Position numbers and translations under genes: made by a program
Source: Paracoccaceae bacterium
GTDB lineage: Bacteria; Pseudomonadota; Alphaproteobacteria; Rhodobacterales; Rhodobacteraceae
Length of the DNA: 64,000 nt
Direction of reading: 5' to 3'
NCBI GenBank assembly: GCA_022822495.1
Contig: JAJEBQ010000052.1
Location: forward strand, 1-64,000
Shown: in pieces, positions 34,408 through 44,062 of the stretch
Layout: the number at the start of each line of letters is the position of its first letter
Position numbering within the stretch: position 1 is the first letter of the stretch
The notes under the pieces: model-generated
Seen by the model: the letters and a program-made list of their open reading frames with translations, nothing else
What the model was told of the DNA's origin: nothing
Database searches by the model: none

Positions 34408-36310
34408 CAGCTTAAATCTTGTAGTTTTTCAATTGCCGTTTTGAAGGCTGTGATTTTTTCTCTAGCGATTTGAGGATTATCTTTAATATGGGTTGCCAAT
34501 TCCCGTGCATAATCCATCTTTTTCTTGGCCAAACAATCCAATAATCCTTCGTCGTCGAAATTTGTAGCGTTAGTTATTCCTAAGTTGTTTAGTATATTTC
34601 GCAATTCTAAACCTAGCCCATCATGAACAAGTTGTTGTTCAAGGTCACCAGAATTATGCAAACAGCAACGATTGTTCACTTCCTCGTTTGGAATTCCTCG
34701 ATTTTCAATAGCTTGTATGTATTTCTTGCCCGCTTCATCATTATCAAAAACTGCTAACCAAGGTATTTCTAGCGCTCTGGCCAAGGCTGCAAAAGTGGCC
34801 GGGTTTCCATTATTCTTGCAATCAATAACAGTTACTCCATAACGGTCAAAGTCGTAATTTAATGCATAAGAAATTGCATGTGCAATTATGTAATCCGATT
34901 GTCCTTCAACCAACAACCATCGGTTAGCAAAAAATATTTCGCCCCGGGTGCGTTGAGCCATGGTTTCTAGTTTATACAATTCTTCATCTTTAATATGTTT
35001 CGATGATTTTTCTTTTAATTCTCCTAACTTTGTTTCCAGGTCCGTTCGGTCTTGGTCAATTCCGATATTTTTTTGCAACTTTCTATATGTTTGATCATCC
35101 AAATTGCCATGAACTGTCAGCGTTCCCGGTGTATTTGACAACAAACCATCTGAGTTTTCAACAATTGAATCAAACTCTCCAAATTCAGGTATTTCAACTG
35201 TGTAATTTGGCGGTAGAGAGTGAATTTTTGTTTCTCCATCAATAAACCTAATGAGCCGAATATCTCGCAAGGGAACATGCTGGATAAAATAAGCGGAATG
35301 TGTTGCAATGACTTTTAATCCGCGTAACGAATTTACATGATGGAATAGGGTTCTAATAGCATGTGGATGCAGATGTGTTTCTGGCTCTTCAAGTGCAAGA
35401 ACGGGTACACTTTCTTCATGGTATAATTCACGTAGCAGGTGGTTAACAAAAGCCTGAAACAAGAATATAACAGACAAACTTTGTATTCCTTGTCCTTGAC
35501 GACGAAGTGGAAGCCATGGAACCTCACTTTCATTCTGAAGTAAAATTTCAGTTCTGGAAATTAAATCCCATGTGTTCATGGGTGCTATTCTTAAATCAAG
35601 TGAGCCGTCAGTATCCCTTGTTGTCACTTTTATGGTGTTATCAAGCGTATTAACAATATCTCCAAATCTATCATCAGCCGCAAGAAGCTTATTATTCAGT
35701 GCGCCAAAAATTTTCATTGCTTCGGATTCAAGATCTGGGGGAATATTCATATCCTTAAGAAGCCGCTTCCAAAATTTTGACGAACGCGATGAGAATTCGT
35801 TTCTTACATCCCTTAATGCCTCTAAATAAAATATGGGCAGGAAACTCCTATAATTTTCAAGATTACTACGTAGATTGCCACCCGATAACGACTCATTGTT
35901 AATGTCAAGGAAGTCCCAACTAGGTTCAAAACTCTCTGAATTCTCATTCCAATTATATTGCACACGAAGATTTACACTATAGAGAAATGACCCTCTCTCC
36001 CCTCCAGGTATTTGCTGTATAGTATCACCGAGGGTGCCTATTATTTCTTCGGACCACTCGCCTGGCATTTTTTCTTTGGAAATTATCTCAATACATACTC
36101 CTTCGGAATCTTTAGGGTTGTCATTCTCATTATGCAAGTGGATATCATATTCGTTGAAAACTGCTCCACCACGCCCCCCAAGAGCAATTCTGAGTGCGTC
36201 AAGAATTGCCGTTTTACCCGCATTGTTTGGTCCCACAAGTACGGTCGATTCACTTAAATCTAATTCGAGATTTCTAATAGATCGGAAATTTTTAATTGGT
36301 TAATTCGCAT
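34407..36310 (-). CDS. gajA: Gabija defence protein GajA, OLD-family ATPase/TOPRIM nuclease; N-terminus frameshifted
   Basis: The ABC-type ATPase domain has Walker A VGPNNAGKTAILDAL, a Q-loop region, signature LRRQGQGIQSLSVIF and Walker B LALEEPETHLHP with the H-loop ATHSAYF. The C-terminal TOPRIM domain shows WLLVEGQSDY and VFDNDEAGKKY, with the expected Glu and the Asp-x-Asp. GajA is a sequence-specific DNA nickase controlled by nucleotide levels. An ATG at 36310 starts MRINQLK, the usual opening, but a run of five A (minus strand; T at 36289-36293) puts it out of frame with NFRSIRNLELDLSESTVL; six A would join them. As it stands the open frame can start only at AUU 36296 or GTG 36236, the latter losing the first strand. 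Confidence 0.8.
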
Positions 36311-36613
36311 GCAATAGATCTCGTAGGTTCCATATCCATTCAATTTTTGTAAAAATTATCCTTGGAACAGCTGAAACCATGAATACGATACAGTAAAATT
36401 TGTAGCAATCAAAACTGGACATAATGGATGTAAATTATCATAACGTCAGCTAATACATTATTAACTGCTTTATAGCCAGTACAATATCACTATCGGAGTG
36501 ATATGATGCTTTTTGGTTGATTTCGTATTCTGTGTTCTTGGTTGATATTTCAAAGGAAAATCGTAGTGAAGACCATAACTCGACTGCATTTTAAGTAAAA
36601 TGCATCTTGGTCT
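36311..36613. promoter_or_regulatory. Region between argE and gajA, with two palindromes
   Basis: This stretch contains the promoter region of the Gabija operon. A 7-bp dyad, ATATCAC at 36484-36490 and GTGATAT at 36498-36504, could be an operator. A nested structure follows: GAAGACCA (36568-36575) pairs with TGGTCTTC (36608-36615), enclosing GCATTTTA (36586-36593) and TAAAATGC (36596-36603). The outer stem reaches the argE stop codon, so it may act as an argE transcript end. Confidence 0.45.
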
Positions 36614-37789
36614 TCATGAGCGAATGTCTGTTAAACTGATGCCTGCTTCCAGTCTGACTAGCAATCTTGCAAACATACGATCACATCGAGCCAATTGGTC
36701 CCGACTGATAAACTCATCCGCTTTATGTCCCTGATCCATTGACCCTGGTCCACAAATTATTGTAGGGACACCTAATCGTTCGTGTATCAGCCCTCCTTCA
36801 GTACCATAAGAAACTTTAATGGTAGGGTTTTTATCCGTCAGGGATTGCATGAATTCGGCCACAGGTTCTTTCGTTGATGTTATCAAACCAGGGTAACTGT
36901 TCACAACTTCAAGTTCAATCCGGGATTCTGGAAAATCATGCTTTGTATAACCTTCAATGTCTTTGGCCGAACGTTCCAGCTTCTCCATCAGTTTATCTAA
37001 ATTTTCTTTGGGAAGATGTCTAATTTCAAAATCTACGGTCGCTCTTTCCGGGACTATATTGGCAGCTATGCCGCCCTCTATTTTAGCCATGTGAATCGAG
37101 GAAAAGGGAATCTCATAATCCTCATCCTGAACATCACCCCTCATCAAGTCATCCTGGATTAATCTAAAGACCCTAGCAAACTCACTGGCCATGAGTAAGG
37201 CATTCAAGAGATGGGGTGCCATTGCCGAATGGCCTCCCCTTCCGTGACAAGTCAACCTTAACGATACCTTGCCCTTATGACCATTGGCTACTTCCATCAA
37301 TGTAGGTTCACCAACTATACATAAGAGAGGTTTTGTCTCCGTTACAACCATCATGTCAAGCAATCTTCTGACGCCGATGCACCCAACTTCTTCATCATAT
37401 GAAATGGCCAGCCAAAGAGGTGTTTTTAATGATTTGTCTTTCGCAGCAAGTAATGCAGCAAGAGAACAGGCAAGAAACCCTTTCATATCAGCGGTTCCAC
37501 GACCAATGAATTTATCACCAGAAGGTGTCAGTTCAAAAGGTGGTACTGACCAGTCCTGATTATCCACCGGGACGACATCAGAATGACCTGAAAGGAGAAC
37601 TCCCGCTTCATCTTCAGGACCAATTTTTACCAGCAGATTGGCTTTTTGTTTATCCTCACTGTATACTCTGGTTGTGGAGAAACGTTTTGAAGAGAGAAGG
37701 TCTTCAACAAAATCTAACAAGTCAAGGTTTGAATCCCTGCTCACCGTAGGAAAACTTACCAGTTTCTCCAAAATTGCTATACTATCCAT
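36614..37789 (-). CDS. argE: Acetylornithine deacetylase ArgE, M20 metallopeptidase
   Basis: A 391-residue M20A enzyme. Metal and catalytic regions are in order: GVLLSGHSDVVPV (His and Asp), GRGTADMKGFLA (bridging Asp), AISYDEEVGCIG (catalytic Glu-Glu), VGEPT, the dimerisation-domain GRGGHSAMAP, and the final CGPGSMDQGHKADEF with its His. TADMKGF and the EEVGCIGVRRLLD segment fit proteobacterial ArgE better than DapE. It hydrolyses N-acetylornithine to ornithine in arginine synthesis. Other arg genes are not nearby. It lies 36 bases after serA in the same direction. Confidence 0.85.
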   Translation of the reverse strand: MDSIAILEKLVSFPTVSRDSNLDLLDFVEDLLSSKRFSTTRVYSEDKQKANLLVKIGPEDEAGVLLSGHSDVVPVDNQDWSVPPFELTPSGDKFIGRGTADMKGFLACSLAALLAAKDKSLKTPLWLAISYDEEVGCIGVRRLLDMMVVTETKPLLCIVGEPTLMEVANGHKGKVSLRLTCHGRGGHSAMAPHLLNALLMASEFARVFRLIQDDLMRGDVQDEDYEIPFSSIHMAKIEGGIAANIVPERATVDFEIRHLPKENLDKLMEKLERSAKDIEGYTKHDFPESRIELEVVNSYPGLITSTKEPVAEFMQSLTDKNPTIKVSYGTEGGLIHERLGVPTIICGPGSMDQGHKADEFISRDQLARCDRMFARLLVRLEAGISLTDIRS

Positions 37790-37825
37790 AGTGCGAAAAC
37801 TGCAACATTTCCCTGTAAAGCCAGT

Positions 37826-39430
37826 TCAGGTTTCGACGTCAAATTCCAAGGGCCGGACATGGTAAAACAGGTTGGAGTTTTTCAACTCCTGCAAAACCTC
37901 TTCGCCTACGGCCGAATCCAGTGAAAGTAAAGCAATGGCATCCTCACCTACGGCCGAACGCCCCAGGTTAAAACTGGCTATATTTACATCATGCTTGCCG
38001 AGAATTGTCCCCATTCCGCCGATAATTCCTGGAACATCCTTATTGGTTGAATATAGCATAAATCTGGAAATATCAGCATCAACATAAATGCCCTTGATTT
38101 GGATAATCCTGGGTTTGCCATCGGAAAATACCGTACCTACAATTGAGCGTTTGAAGTTTTCGGTTTCTACTGTCAGTTTTAAATAGGATTCAAAAACCCC
38201 TGATTTTGTCTGGGTTGTGTTGGAAATGACCAACCCTAGATCCTTGGCAGTTTGCTCAGCGGAAACCATGTTGACATCAGGATTATTGACCTTGAGCAAG
38301 CCAGCAACAGCGACCGATGATAACGCCCTGGTATTCAAATCTGTAATATTGCCGTCAAAAAGGACATCAAGGCGTTTTATCGGGTCATTTGTCATCTGGC
38401 CAACAAAAGATCCCAGATGATTGGAAAGAGATATCCAGGGCTTCATGCGCTTCGCTTCTCTAGCCGTGATTGATGGCATATTCAGCGAATTATTAACGGC
38501 TCCCGCAACCAAGTAATCAGCCATCTGCTCAGCTATCTGAAGAGCCACCTTTTCCTGTGCCTCAGATGTCGATGCACCCAAATGAGGCGTGGCAACAACA
38601 TTAGGAAGCTCCAACAAGGGGTTGTCCACGGGTGGTTCGATCTCAAAAACGTCGAGAGCTGCCGCCGACACCTTCCCATCCTTGAGGGCTCCATAGAGTG
38701 CCTTTTCATCTATGATTCCTCCTCTGGCACAATTGATAATACCCACACCCCGCCTGGTTTTGGCCAAAGCTTTGGCATCAATGAGTTTTTTCGTTTTTTC
38801 CGTCAAGGGAACATGAATTGTAAGGTAATCAGATTTACGAAGCAATTCATCCAATTCGACCTTTTCGATACCAATTTTCTGGGCTTTCTCCACCGTGAGA
38901 TAGGGATCATATCCTACCGCTTTCATACCTAACCCCAAGGCTCTTCGACATACTGCGGAGCCTATATTTCCACAGCCTATGACACCAAGAGTCTTACCAA
39001 GCAATTCGCTGCCCATGAAGCCTGCTTTTTCCCATTGTCCCTGTTTGGTCGATAAGCTGGCCGCAGGGATTTGCCGAGCGATGGAAAAGAGCATGGCAAT
39101 GGCATGCTCAGCCGTTGTCTCTGAATTCCCATGTGGGGTATTCATGACAACTATTCCCATACGCGTGGCTTCCTTGACATCAATATTGTCGACACCAATG
39201 CCTGCACGACCAATGACTTTCAGGTTTTGAGCCTTGGCAAGGAGTTCAGGTGTCACTTTGGTTGCTGAACGTAAGGCCAAACCATCATATTTGTGAATAA
39301 CAGCAAGAAGCTGGTTCTTGTTTTTTCCCAAACCAGGTTGATAATCAACCTCAACTCCACGTTCCTCAAACGTGCCTAATGATATTTGGGAAAGATTGTC
39401 TGAAACGAGAACCTTGGGTTTTGTGTTCAT
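37826..39430 (-). CDS. serA: D-3-phosphoglycerate dehydrogenase SerA
   Basis: A 534-residue long-form SerA. The substrate and NAD domains contain KVIGRAGIGVDNIDV, GKTLGVIGCGNIGSAVCRRA (dinucleotide fold), the active-site Arg in IINCARGGIIDE, and ATPHLGASTSEAQ with the catalytic His. An intervening ASB domain and a C-terminal ACT domain (VPGIIGGMGTILGKHDVNIASFNLGR) follow, which allow regulation. It performs the first step of serine synthesis. AGGA precedes the ATG. It follows serC after 25 bases, so the two are likely one operon. Confidence 0.95.
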   Translation of the reverse strand: MNTKPKVLVSDNLSQISLGTFEERGVEVDYQPGLGKNKNQLLAVIHKYDGLALRSATKVTPELLAKAQNLKVIGRAGIGVDNIDVKEATRMGIVVMNTPHGNSETTAEHAIAMLFSIARQIPAASLSTKQGQWEKAGFMGSELLGKTLGVIGCGNIGSAVCRRALGLGMKAVGYDPYLTVEKAQKIGIEKVELDELLRKSDYLTIHVPLTEKTKKLIDAKALAKTRRGVGIINCARGGIIDEKALYGALKDGKVSAAALDVFEIEPPVDNPLLELPNVVATPHLGASTSEAQEKVALQIAEQMADYLVAGAVNNSLNMPSITAREAKRMKPWISLSNHLGSFVGQMTNDPIKRLDVLFDGNITDLNTRALSSVAVAGLLKVNNPDVNMVSAEQTAKDLGLVISNTTQTKSGVFESYLKLTVETENFKRSIVGTVFSDGKPRIIQIKGIYVDADISRFMLYSTNKDVPGIIGGMGTILGKHDVNIASFNLGRSAVGEDAIALLSLDSAVGEEVLQELKNSNLFYHVRPLEFDVET

Positions 39431-39455
39431 ATACTTAATCCTGAATTTATAGGGT

Positions 39456-40604
39456 TTAGATTAAGGCGATTTCTTTTTCGAAAGCCCATTTGATCCACGG
39501 CATCAACAATTCCAAATCTTCCTTTTCAACAGTCGATCCGCACCATATTCGTAAACCCGGTGGTGCCTTGATATAATTTTTTATATCAAAAGCCACACCC
39601 TCTTCTTCCAGGCTCAAGGCAACTTTTTGGGCAAAACGGGCCATATTCGTTGGCGTCAGGCGATGATGCTTGAATTTTAGACAGACGCTTGTCGTGGACC
39701 TGATGTCTGGTCTTGACGGTAAATATTCAAGCCAATCATGTACCCTCACAAATTCATCAACGACTTTGGCATTGGCTTTGTTTCGGGCAATAAGTTGTTG
39801 CAGGCCTCCTATTGATCTTGCCCATGACAAGGAATATAGAAAATCCTCTACACAAAGCAGGGATGGAGTGTTTATGGTTGCACCCTCAAATATTCCTTCA
39901 ATCAGTTTCCCATCTTTTGTCATGCGAAAAATCTTGGGCAAAGGCCATTGAGGTTGCCATGTTTCTAATCTTTGAATTGCCCTGGGGGAGAGAATAATTA
40001 TACCGTGACCGGCTTCCCCGCCCATTACCTTTTGCCAGGAAAAGGTCGTTACATCCAGCTTGTCCCAAGGTAATTCCATGGCGAATGCTGCTGAAGTTGC
40101 ATCGCAAATGGTTAATCCCCCTCTATTTGTCGGGATAACATCTCCATTGGGTATACGAACACCGCTTGATGTCCCATTCCAGGTGAAAACGACATCATTA
40201 TCAAAATTAACCTTTACCAAATCGGGTAAATCGCCATACTCGGTTAAATGCTGATTTGTGGGGAGATTCAATTGTTCCAAAACATCAGTGTACCAATCCT
40301 TCCCGAAAGCCTCCCATGCAAGCAATTCGACTGGTCGGCTGCCCAATAAGGACCAGAGGGCCATCTCAACCGCCCCTGTATCCGAAGCTGGCACAATTCC
40401 TACCCTGTAGTCATCAGGTATTTCCAGAATTTCCTTTACACTTTGAATGACTTGGAATAATCTTTGTTTCGCAATTTTGGACCTGTGTGATCTCCCCAAG
40501 GGCGCCTCCTGTAATATATCCCTGGACCACTTAGGGGGCTTTTTGCAGGGTCCAGATGAGAAATTTGGGCATTTTGGCTTATATAAAGGTTTGCTTGATT
40601 TCAT
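39456..40604 (-). CDS. serC: Phosphoserine aminotransferase SerC, alphaproteobacterial type
   Basis: A protein of about 382 residues counted from ATG 40604 (MKSSKPLYKP); a GTG eight codons upstream is the alternative. The sequence CPNFSSGPCKKPP, RSHRSKIAK and the Lys region TTFSWQKVMGGEAGHGIIILS are typical of the alphaproteobacterial SerC branch, which differs from E. coli SerC. It converts 3-phosphohydroxypyruvate to phosphoserine with PLP. It is first in a serC-serA unit, with serB divergent 97 bases away, so all three genes of serine synthesis sit together. Confidence 0.92.
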   Translation of the reverse strand: MKSSKPLYKPKCPNFSSGPCKKPPKWSRDILQEAPLGRSHRSKIAKQRLFQVIQSVKEILEIPDDYRVGIVPASDTGAVEMALWSLLGSRPVELLAWEAFGKDWYTDVLEQLNLPTNQHLTEYGDLPDLVKVNFDNDVVFTWNGTSSGVRIPNGDVIPTNRGGLTICDATSAAFAMELPWDKLDVTTFSWQKVMGGEAGHGIIILSPRAIQRLETWQPQWPLPKIFRMTKDGKLIEGIFEGATINTPSLLCVEDFLYSLSWARSIGGLQQLIARNKANAKVVDEFVRVHDWLEYLPSRPDIRSTTSVCLKFKHHRLTPTNMARFAQKVALSLEEEGVAFDIKNYIKAPPGLRIWCGSTVEKEDLELLMPWIKWAFEKEIALI

Positions 40605-40701
40605 TTCTAACTTTCTGTTAAGTATCACGCAGCGTGGTTTTTGTTTGTTACGTACCGACTACCATTAAAACAAAAACTTAAGGTATGCTCAGGATGGACA
40701 A

Positions 40702-41592
40702 GTGTCATATATAATTACCATCATTGTCAACCCCAACAAATCCAATTTGGAAGCATCTGTGATTTCAGACTTATGTGCTGCATGGTCCGGGTGCAATATA
40801 AAAGTACTTAACAAAAATGTTGCCGCTGAATTTGTTGTGGAGAGTATTCCTCGTGATTTTGAAGAGGTCTGGGCTAACCTTAATGGTTCAGGTATTGATT
40901 TGGTCATTCAACCCAATTGTAATCGGAAAAAGAAACTTTTGGTTGCCGATATGGATTCCACAATCATTGAGCAGGAGTGTCTTGACGAGTTGGCAGATTT
41001 ATCCGGCTACGGGGAAAAGGTCAGGGAGATTACAAAACGTGCCATGAATGGCGAAATACAATTCGACCAAGCGTTAGAGGAAAGAGTAGCACTTCTTGCA
41101 GGCATGCATGTCAAAATACTCGAAAAAACCTGGACAAACCGTATAACATTTACCCCCGGTGCCAAAAAGTTGTTGGGAACAATGCGAGCAAACAACGCTT
41201 ATTGTGTCCTTGTCTCTGGAGGATTTACTGCCTTTACTGAGCGGGTTGCCAAAGTTTTGGGATTTCACGAAACACATGCCAATTCACTGATCATTGAAAA
41301 CGGCCGCCTGTCTGGGAAAGTTGGTTATCCCCTTCTGGACAAGGATGCCAAACTGGCCACGCTTGATATATTGGTTACCCGATTAAATATCACTTACGAA
41401 GAGACGGTTGCGGTGGGTGATGGTGCCAACGATCTTCATATGCTGGCAGCCGCAGGTTTGGGGGTGGCGTTCAGGTCTTATCCCATAGTTGCTCAACAAA
41501 GTAACGTTAGAATTAATCATGGCGATCTTACCTCTCTTCTATACCTTCAGGGTTTTTGCTCTGAAGACTTTGAAGATCGCTGTAATGATTGA
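40702..41592 (+). CDS. serB: Phosphoserine phosphatase SerB
   Basis: A 296-residue HAD phosphatase. An N-terminal regulatory region of about 75 residues precedes motif I VADMDSTIIEQECLDELAD (nucleophile Asp), motif II VLVSGGFTAF (Ser) and motif III/IV GDGANDLHMLAAAGLGVA. It removes phosphate from phosphoserine, the last step of serine synthesis. The start is GTG with AGGA a few bases in front. It is transcribed away from serC-serA. Confidence 0.95.
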   Translation: MSYIITIIVNPNKSNLEASVISDLCAAWSGCNIKVLNKNVAAEFVVESIPRDFEEVWANLNGSGIDLVIQPNCNRKKKLLVADMDSTIIEQECLDELADLSGYGEKVREITKRAMNGEIQFDQALEERVALLAGMHVKILEKTWTNRITFTPGAKKLLGTMRANNAYCVLVSGGFTAFTERVAKVLGFHETHANSLIIENGRLSGKVGYPLLDKDAKLATLDILVTRLNITYEETVAVGDGANDLHMLAAAGLGVAFRSYPIVAQQSNVRINHGDLTSLLYLQGFCSEDFEDRCND

Positions 41593-41608
41593 CAATGGTT
41601 TTTTTCGT

Positions 41609-42835
41609 TTATGCACGAGCAGTCGGGATATCATCCCAACGGGTCGTATAACTCGGACTTAGAAACGCCCTGGCCATCATCCAGGGACGATTAATTCCAC
41701 TGGATGCAATGCGTACCGTTTCACGTCCATAGCGTTGATTCATCTGATCCATAACACGCATCAATTCCCTGGTCGATGTCCTTGAGGTTTTTTGCAATAA
41801 GGGTGTTGGCTTTCGTTCAGCAGTAGACAAGTCTGTCAATAATACGCCTGCTTTTTGATAGGCATAACCTTCTTTCCAAATGGCGTCCAGGCAGATTTTG
41901 ACTGCTTTTACCAACGACAAAGTATCATTGCGTGGTTCCAGAAAAGTCCAGGATGTATTGTTGACATACCGCGCGCCCTTGGAAAATGGCGATGTTTGAA
42001 TAAAAATCTGCAAGGTTCCAGCATATACCTCCTTGCTTCGGGCTTTCTCTGCTGCGCGGGACGCGTAAGCTACCAAAGCTTCCTGGAGGTGATGCTTGGT
42101 TGTTACTTTGCCTTTAAATCCACGTGAAACCATCAGATGTTGGGGATCAGGGGGCGCTTCTTCCATTGGGATACAAGAGTCCCCGCGGAGTTCTTTCCAG
42201 AACGACACTGAATGTCTTTCTTGCTGTCATGCAATCCATATGTGCCAGATCTTGAGCGATTCCAATGCCCATCAGTCGCAAACGTTGTGCCAGGCGACGA
42301 CCGATTCCCCAGACATTTTCGACTGCTATCTGATCAAGCGGATAGGGTGGCTGCATGACAAACACACCATTTAATTCCGGTTTGGTTTTGCCAAGACGAT
42401 TGGCTATTTTGGTCAAGGTTTTGGTCGGAGCGATCTTGAAACCGGAATGGATGTCCATTTCTTGACCGTTTGGGCGATTTCCTGGCCATGATTTTGTAAA
42501 TCTCGGATACCGTGCAAGTCCAGAAAGGCCTCATCAATGCTGCAAACCTCAACTTTTGGTGTCAAATGTTCTAAACAGTCCATGACCCGCTGGGAAAGAT
42601 TGCCATAAAGTGCATGGTTGCTACTTCGAACAATCACACCATCCCGAGCCAGCTGTTTCCGAACTTTGAAATAAGATGCTCCCAACTTATAACCGAGATC
42701 CTTGACCTCATTGAAACGGGCAATGATGCAACCATCATTATTTGACAAAACAGCGACCGGAACCTTCCTACACTCTGGCCGGAAAACCCTCTCACAACTG
42801 GCATAAAAGTCATTGCAATCAACTAGGCCGAACAT
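41609..42835 (-). pseudogene. umuC: umuC (DNA polymerase V catalytic subunit), broken by two deletions
   Basis: From ATG 42835 the frame encodes MFGLVDCNDFYASCERVF and the Y-family catalytic parts (SNNDGCIIAR, CSIDEAFLDL). Near 42440 the text IPVS should run into GIAPTKTLTKIANRLGK, but a short deletion (about 4 bases) shifts the frame. The middle part (VENVWGIGRRLAQRL, the helix-hairpin-helix) continues in the new frame to SVVLERT near 42195. There a second loss (about 11 bases, where VRE is expected) returns to the original frame, which then runs to 41609 (RGDSCIPMEEAP onward). The two losses add up to a multiple of three. As it stands the gene gives a truncated polymerase of about 140 residues. 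Confidence 0.85.
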
Positions 42836-42836
42836 C

Positions 42837-43275
42837 CTAGCTGCCCCCGAACTTCTGAATGGCGGCGGTAACAACACCGCGTATTTCAGTATCAGATGTT
42901 ACTGCAATTTCGGAATAGCCCGGAGTTTCGGGCTTTAAAACCCATTTTTGCTTAATCCGGGCCAGACGTTTCACGGGTAAACTCATTATCAACGATAGCG
43001 AGAACGATCATGCCATTTTGGGGTTCAATACTGGAATCAACAACCAGAATCGACCCATCCAGAATGCCCGCTTCGCGCATACTGTCCCCTTGCCCCCGAA
43101 CCAAAAAAGTGGCAGCAGGTCTTTGTACAAGAAATTCGTTGAGGTCCAAGACTGTTTCAAGATAATCGTCGGTTGGTGTAGGAAACCCCGCCTCGACTGG
43201 AGATACATAAAGGGGGAGATCAATATATGATCTCTTCTTTAAACTGACATGATCAAGTTCTGAAACCTCTTTCAC
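42837..43275 (-). pseudogene. umuD: umuD (SOS mutagenesis protein), one-base frameshift
   Basis: The N-terminal cleavage region PLYVSPVEAGFPTPTDD and the Ser-containing GQGDSMREAGILDGSILVVD are intact. The frame then meets a stop after VDNEFTRETSGPD (42952). One base too many at about 42977 (ACCC instead of ACC) explains this: in the shifted frame VKRLARIKQKWVLKPETPGYSEI and VTAAIQKFGGS follow and end at TAG 42839-42837, two bases before umuC. The active-site Lys lies in the shifted part (VKRL), so the truncated protein cannot self-cleave. It would have formed an operon with umuC. Confidence 0.85.
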
Positions 43276-43328
43276 GACAACTCCAAATAACGAGACAACA
43301 GCTAAAAACTTTACAATCCGAGATTTTA

Positions 43329-43354
43329 AAACTTGTTCACTTTAGCACAAGTTT
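43329..43354. promoter_or_regulatory. Dyad upstream of umuD, possible SOS operator
   Basis: AAACTTGT (43329-43336) is the exact inverted partner of ACAAGTTT (43347-43354), with a 10-base spacer, 53 bases before the umuD start. Position fits a LexA-type operator, but the sequence is not the usual alphaproteobacterial GTTC-N7-GTTC box, so this is a candidate only. The rest of 43276-43577 shows nothing else I can name. Confidence 0.4.
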
Positions 43355-43577
43355 AAGAACCAAAAACTAATATCTCTGCCACAATGACAATCAATCACCT
43401 ATTTGGGAAACAGTGCGTTTTATCTTTATCCATACAGGTGTAAAGATCTGAAGTCTCTTTGAGAATTAGGCCATCATAAGAGACGAACCCAGCTCCTTCT
43501 CTGGCATCAAAAAGGACCAACTTTAACGGGTCCATTGGATGATGCAAAAGAAACTTGTCGGATAAAGCACAGGGTAG

Positions 43578-44060
43578 TTAAAACTCCCACTTTTCAAGCT
43601 CCATGAATCCTTCAAGAGTGGTACACTGTATGTTAAAGTGATGACAAATGTTCGGGATTTTTGCTGCGTTTTTCTTTTCTTTTTCCTGCGTGACTACAGT
43701 CGCACCAACCAACTTCGCACCGGCAATAATAAATAAATCAGCGTTCTTTCCCCCTTTCAAGATCTTTTTTTTCTCTATTATCTGTTGGAAGTGGGAAATA
43801 GATAGAATTTCTACCACAAAATCAGCTTCAAGGCTTGTTGGCACAGGAAATAACTCTTTATGAACTTTTGCCAATTCCCTCATCTCCGAGACACGATCAT
43901 CTTCTATTTCCCTCGCAACTTCTTTCGTAGAAGTTATTTTTCCATCTTCGATTAACTCATCAAAAAGTCTCCATAAAGTTGGGAATCTCTTCCTATAGTA
44001 GCTATGAAACAGCTGTGAAAATGCATTGGTATCAAATACGTAGTCGAAATTGATCAACAT
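43578..44060 (-). CDS. DUF4411 PIN-domain protein, probable toxin
   Basis: A 160-residue protein with the PIN-domain layout: acidic residues in YVFDTNAFSQ, the Glu in TSTKEVAREIEDD, the Asp in GGKNADLFIIAGAKLVGATV, and the closing VTQEKEKKN. The opening and the ending PNICHHFNIQCTTLEGFMEL match DUF4411. Such proteins are usually paired with an HTH/ImmA-type gene, which lies two bases upstream here. They are thought to be RNases acting as toxins. No activity is proven for this pair. Confidence 0.75.
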   Translation of the reverse strand: MLINFDYVFDTNAFSQLFHSYYRKRFPTLWRLFDELIEDGKITSTKEVAREIEDDRVSEMRELAKVHKELFPVPTSLEADFVVEILSISHFQQIIEKKKILKGGKNADLFIIAGAKLVGATVVTQEKEKKNAAKIPNICHHFNIQCTTLEGFMELEKWEF

Positions 44061-44062
44061 CC

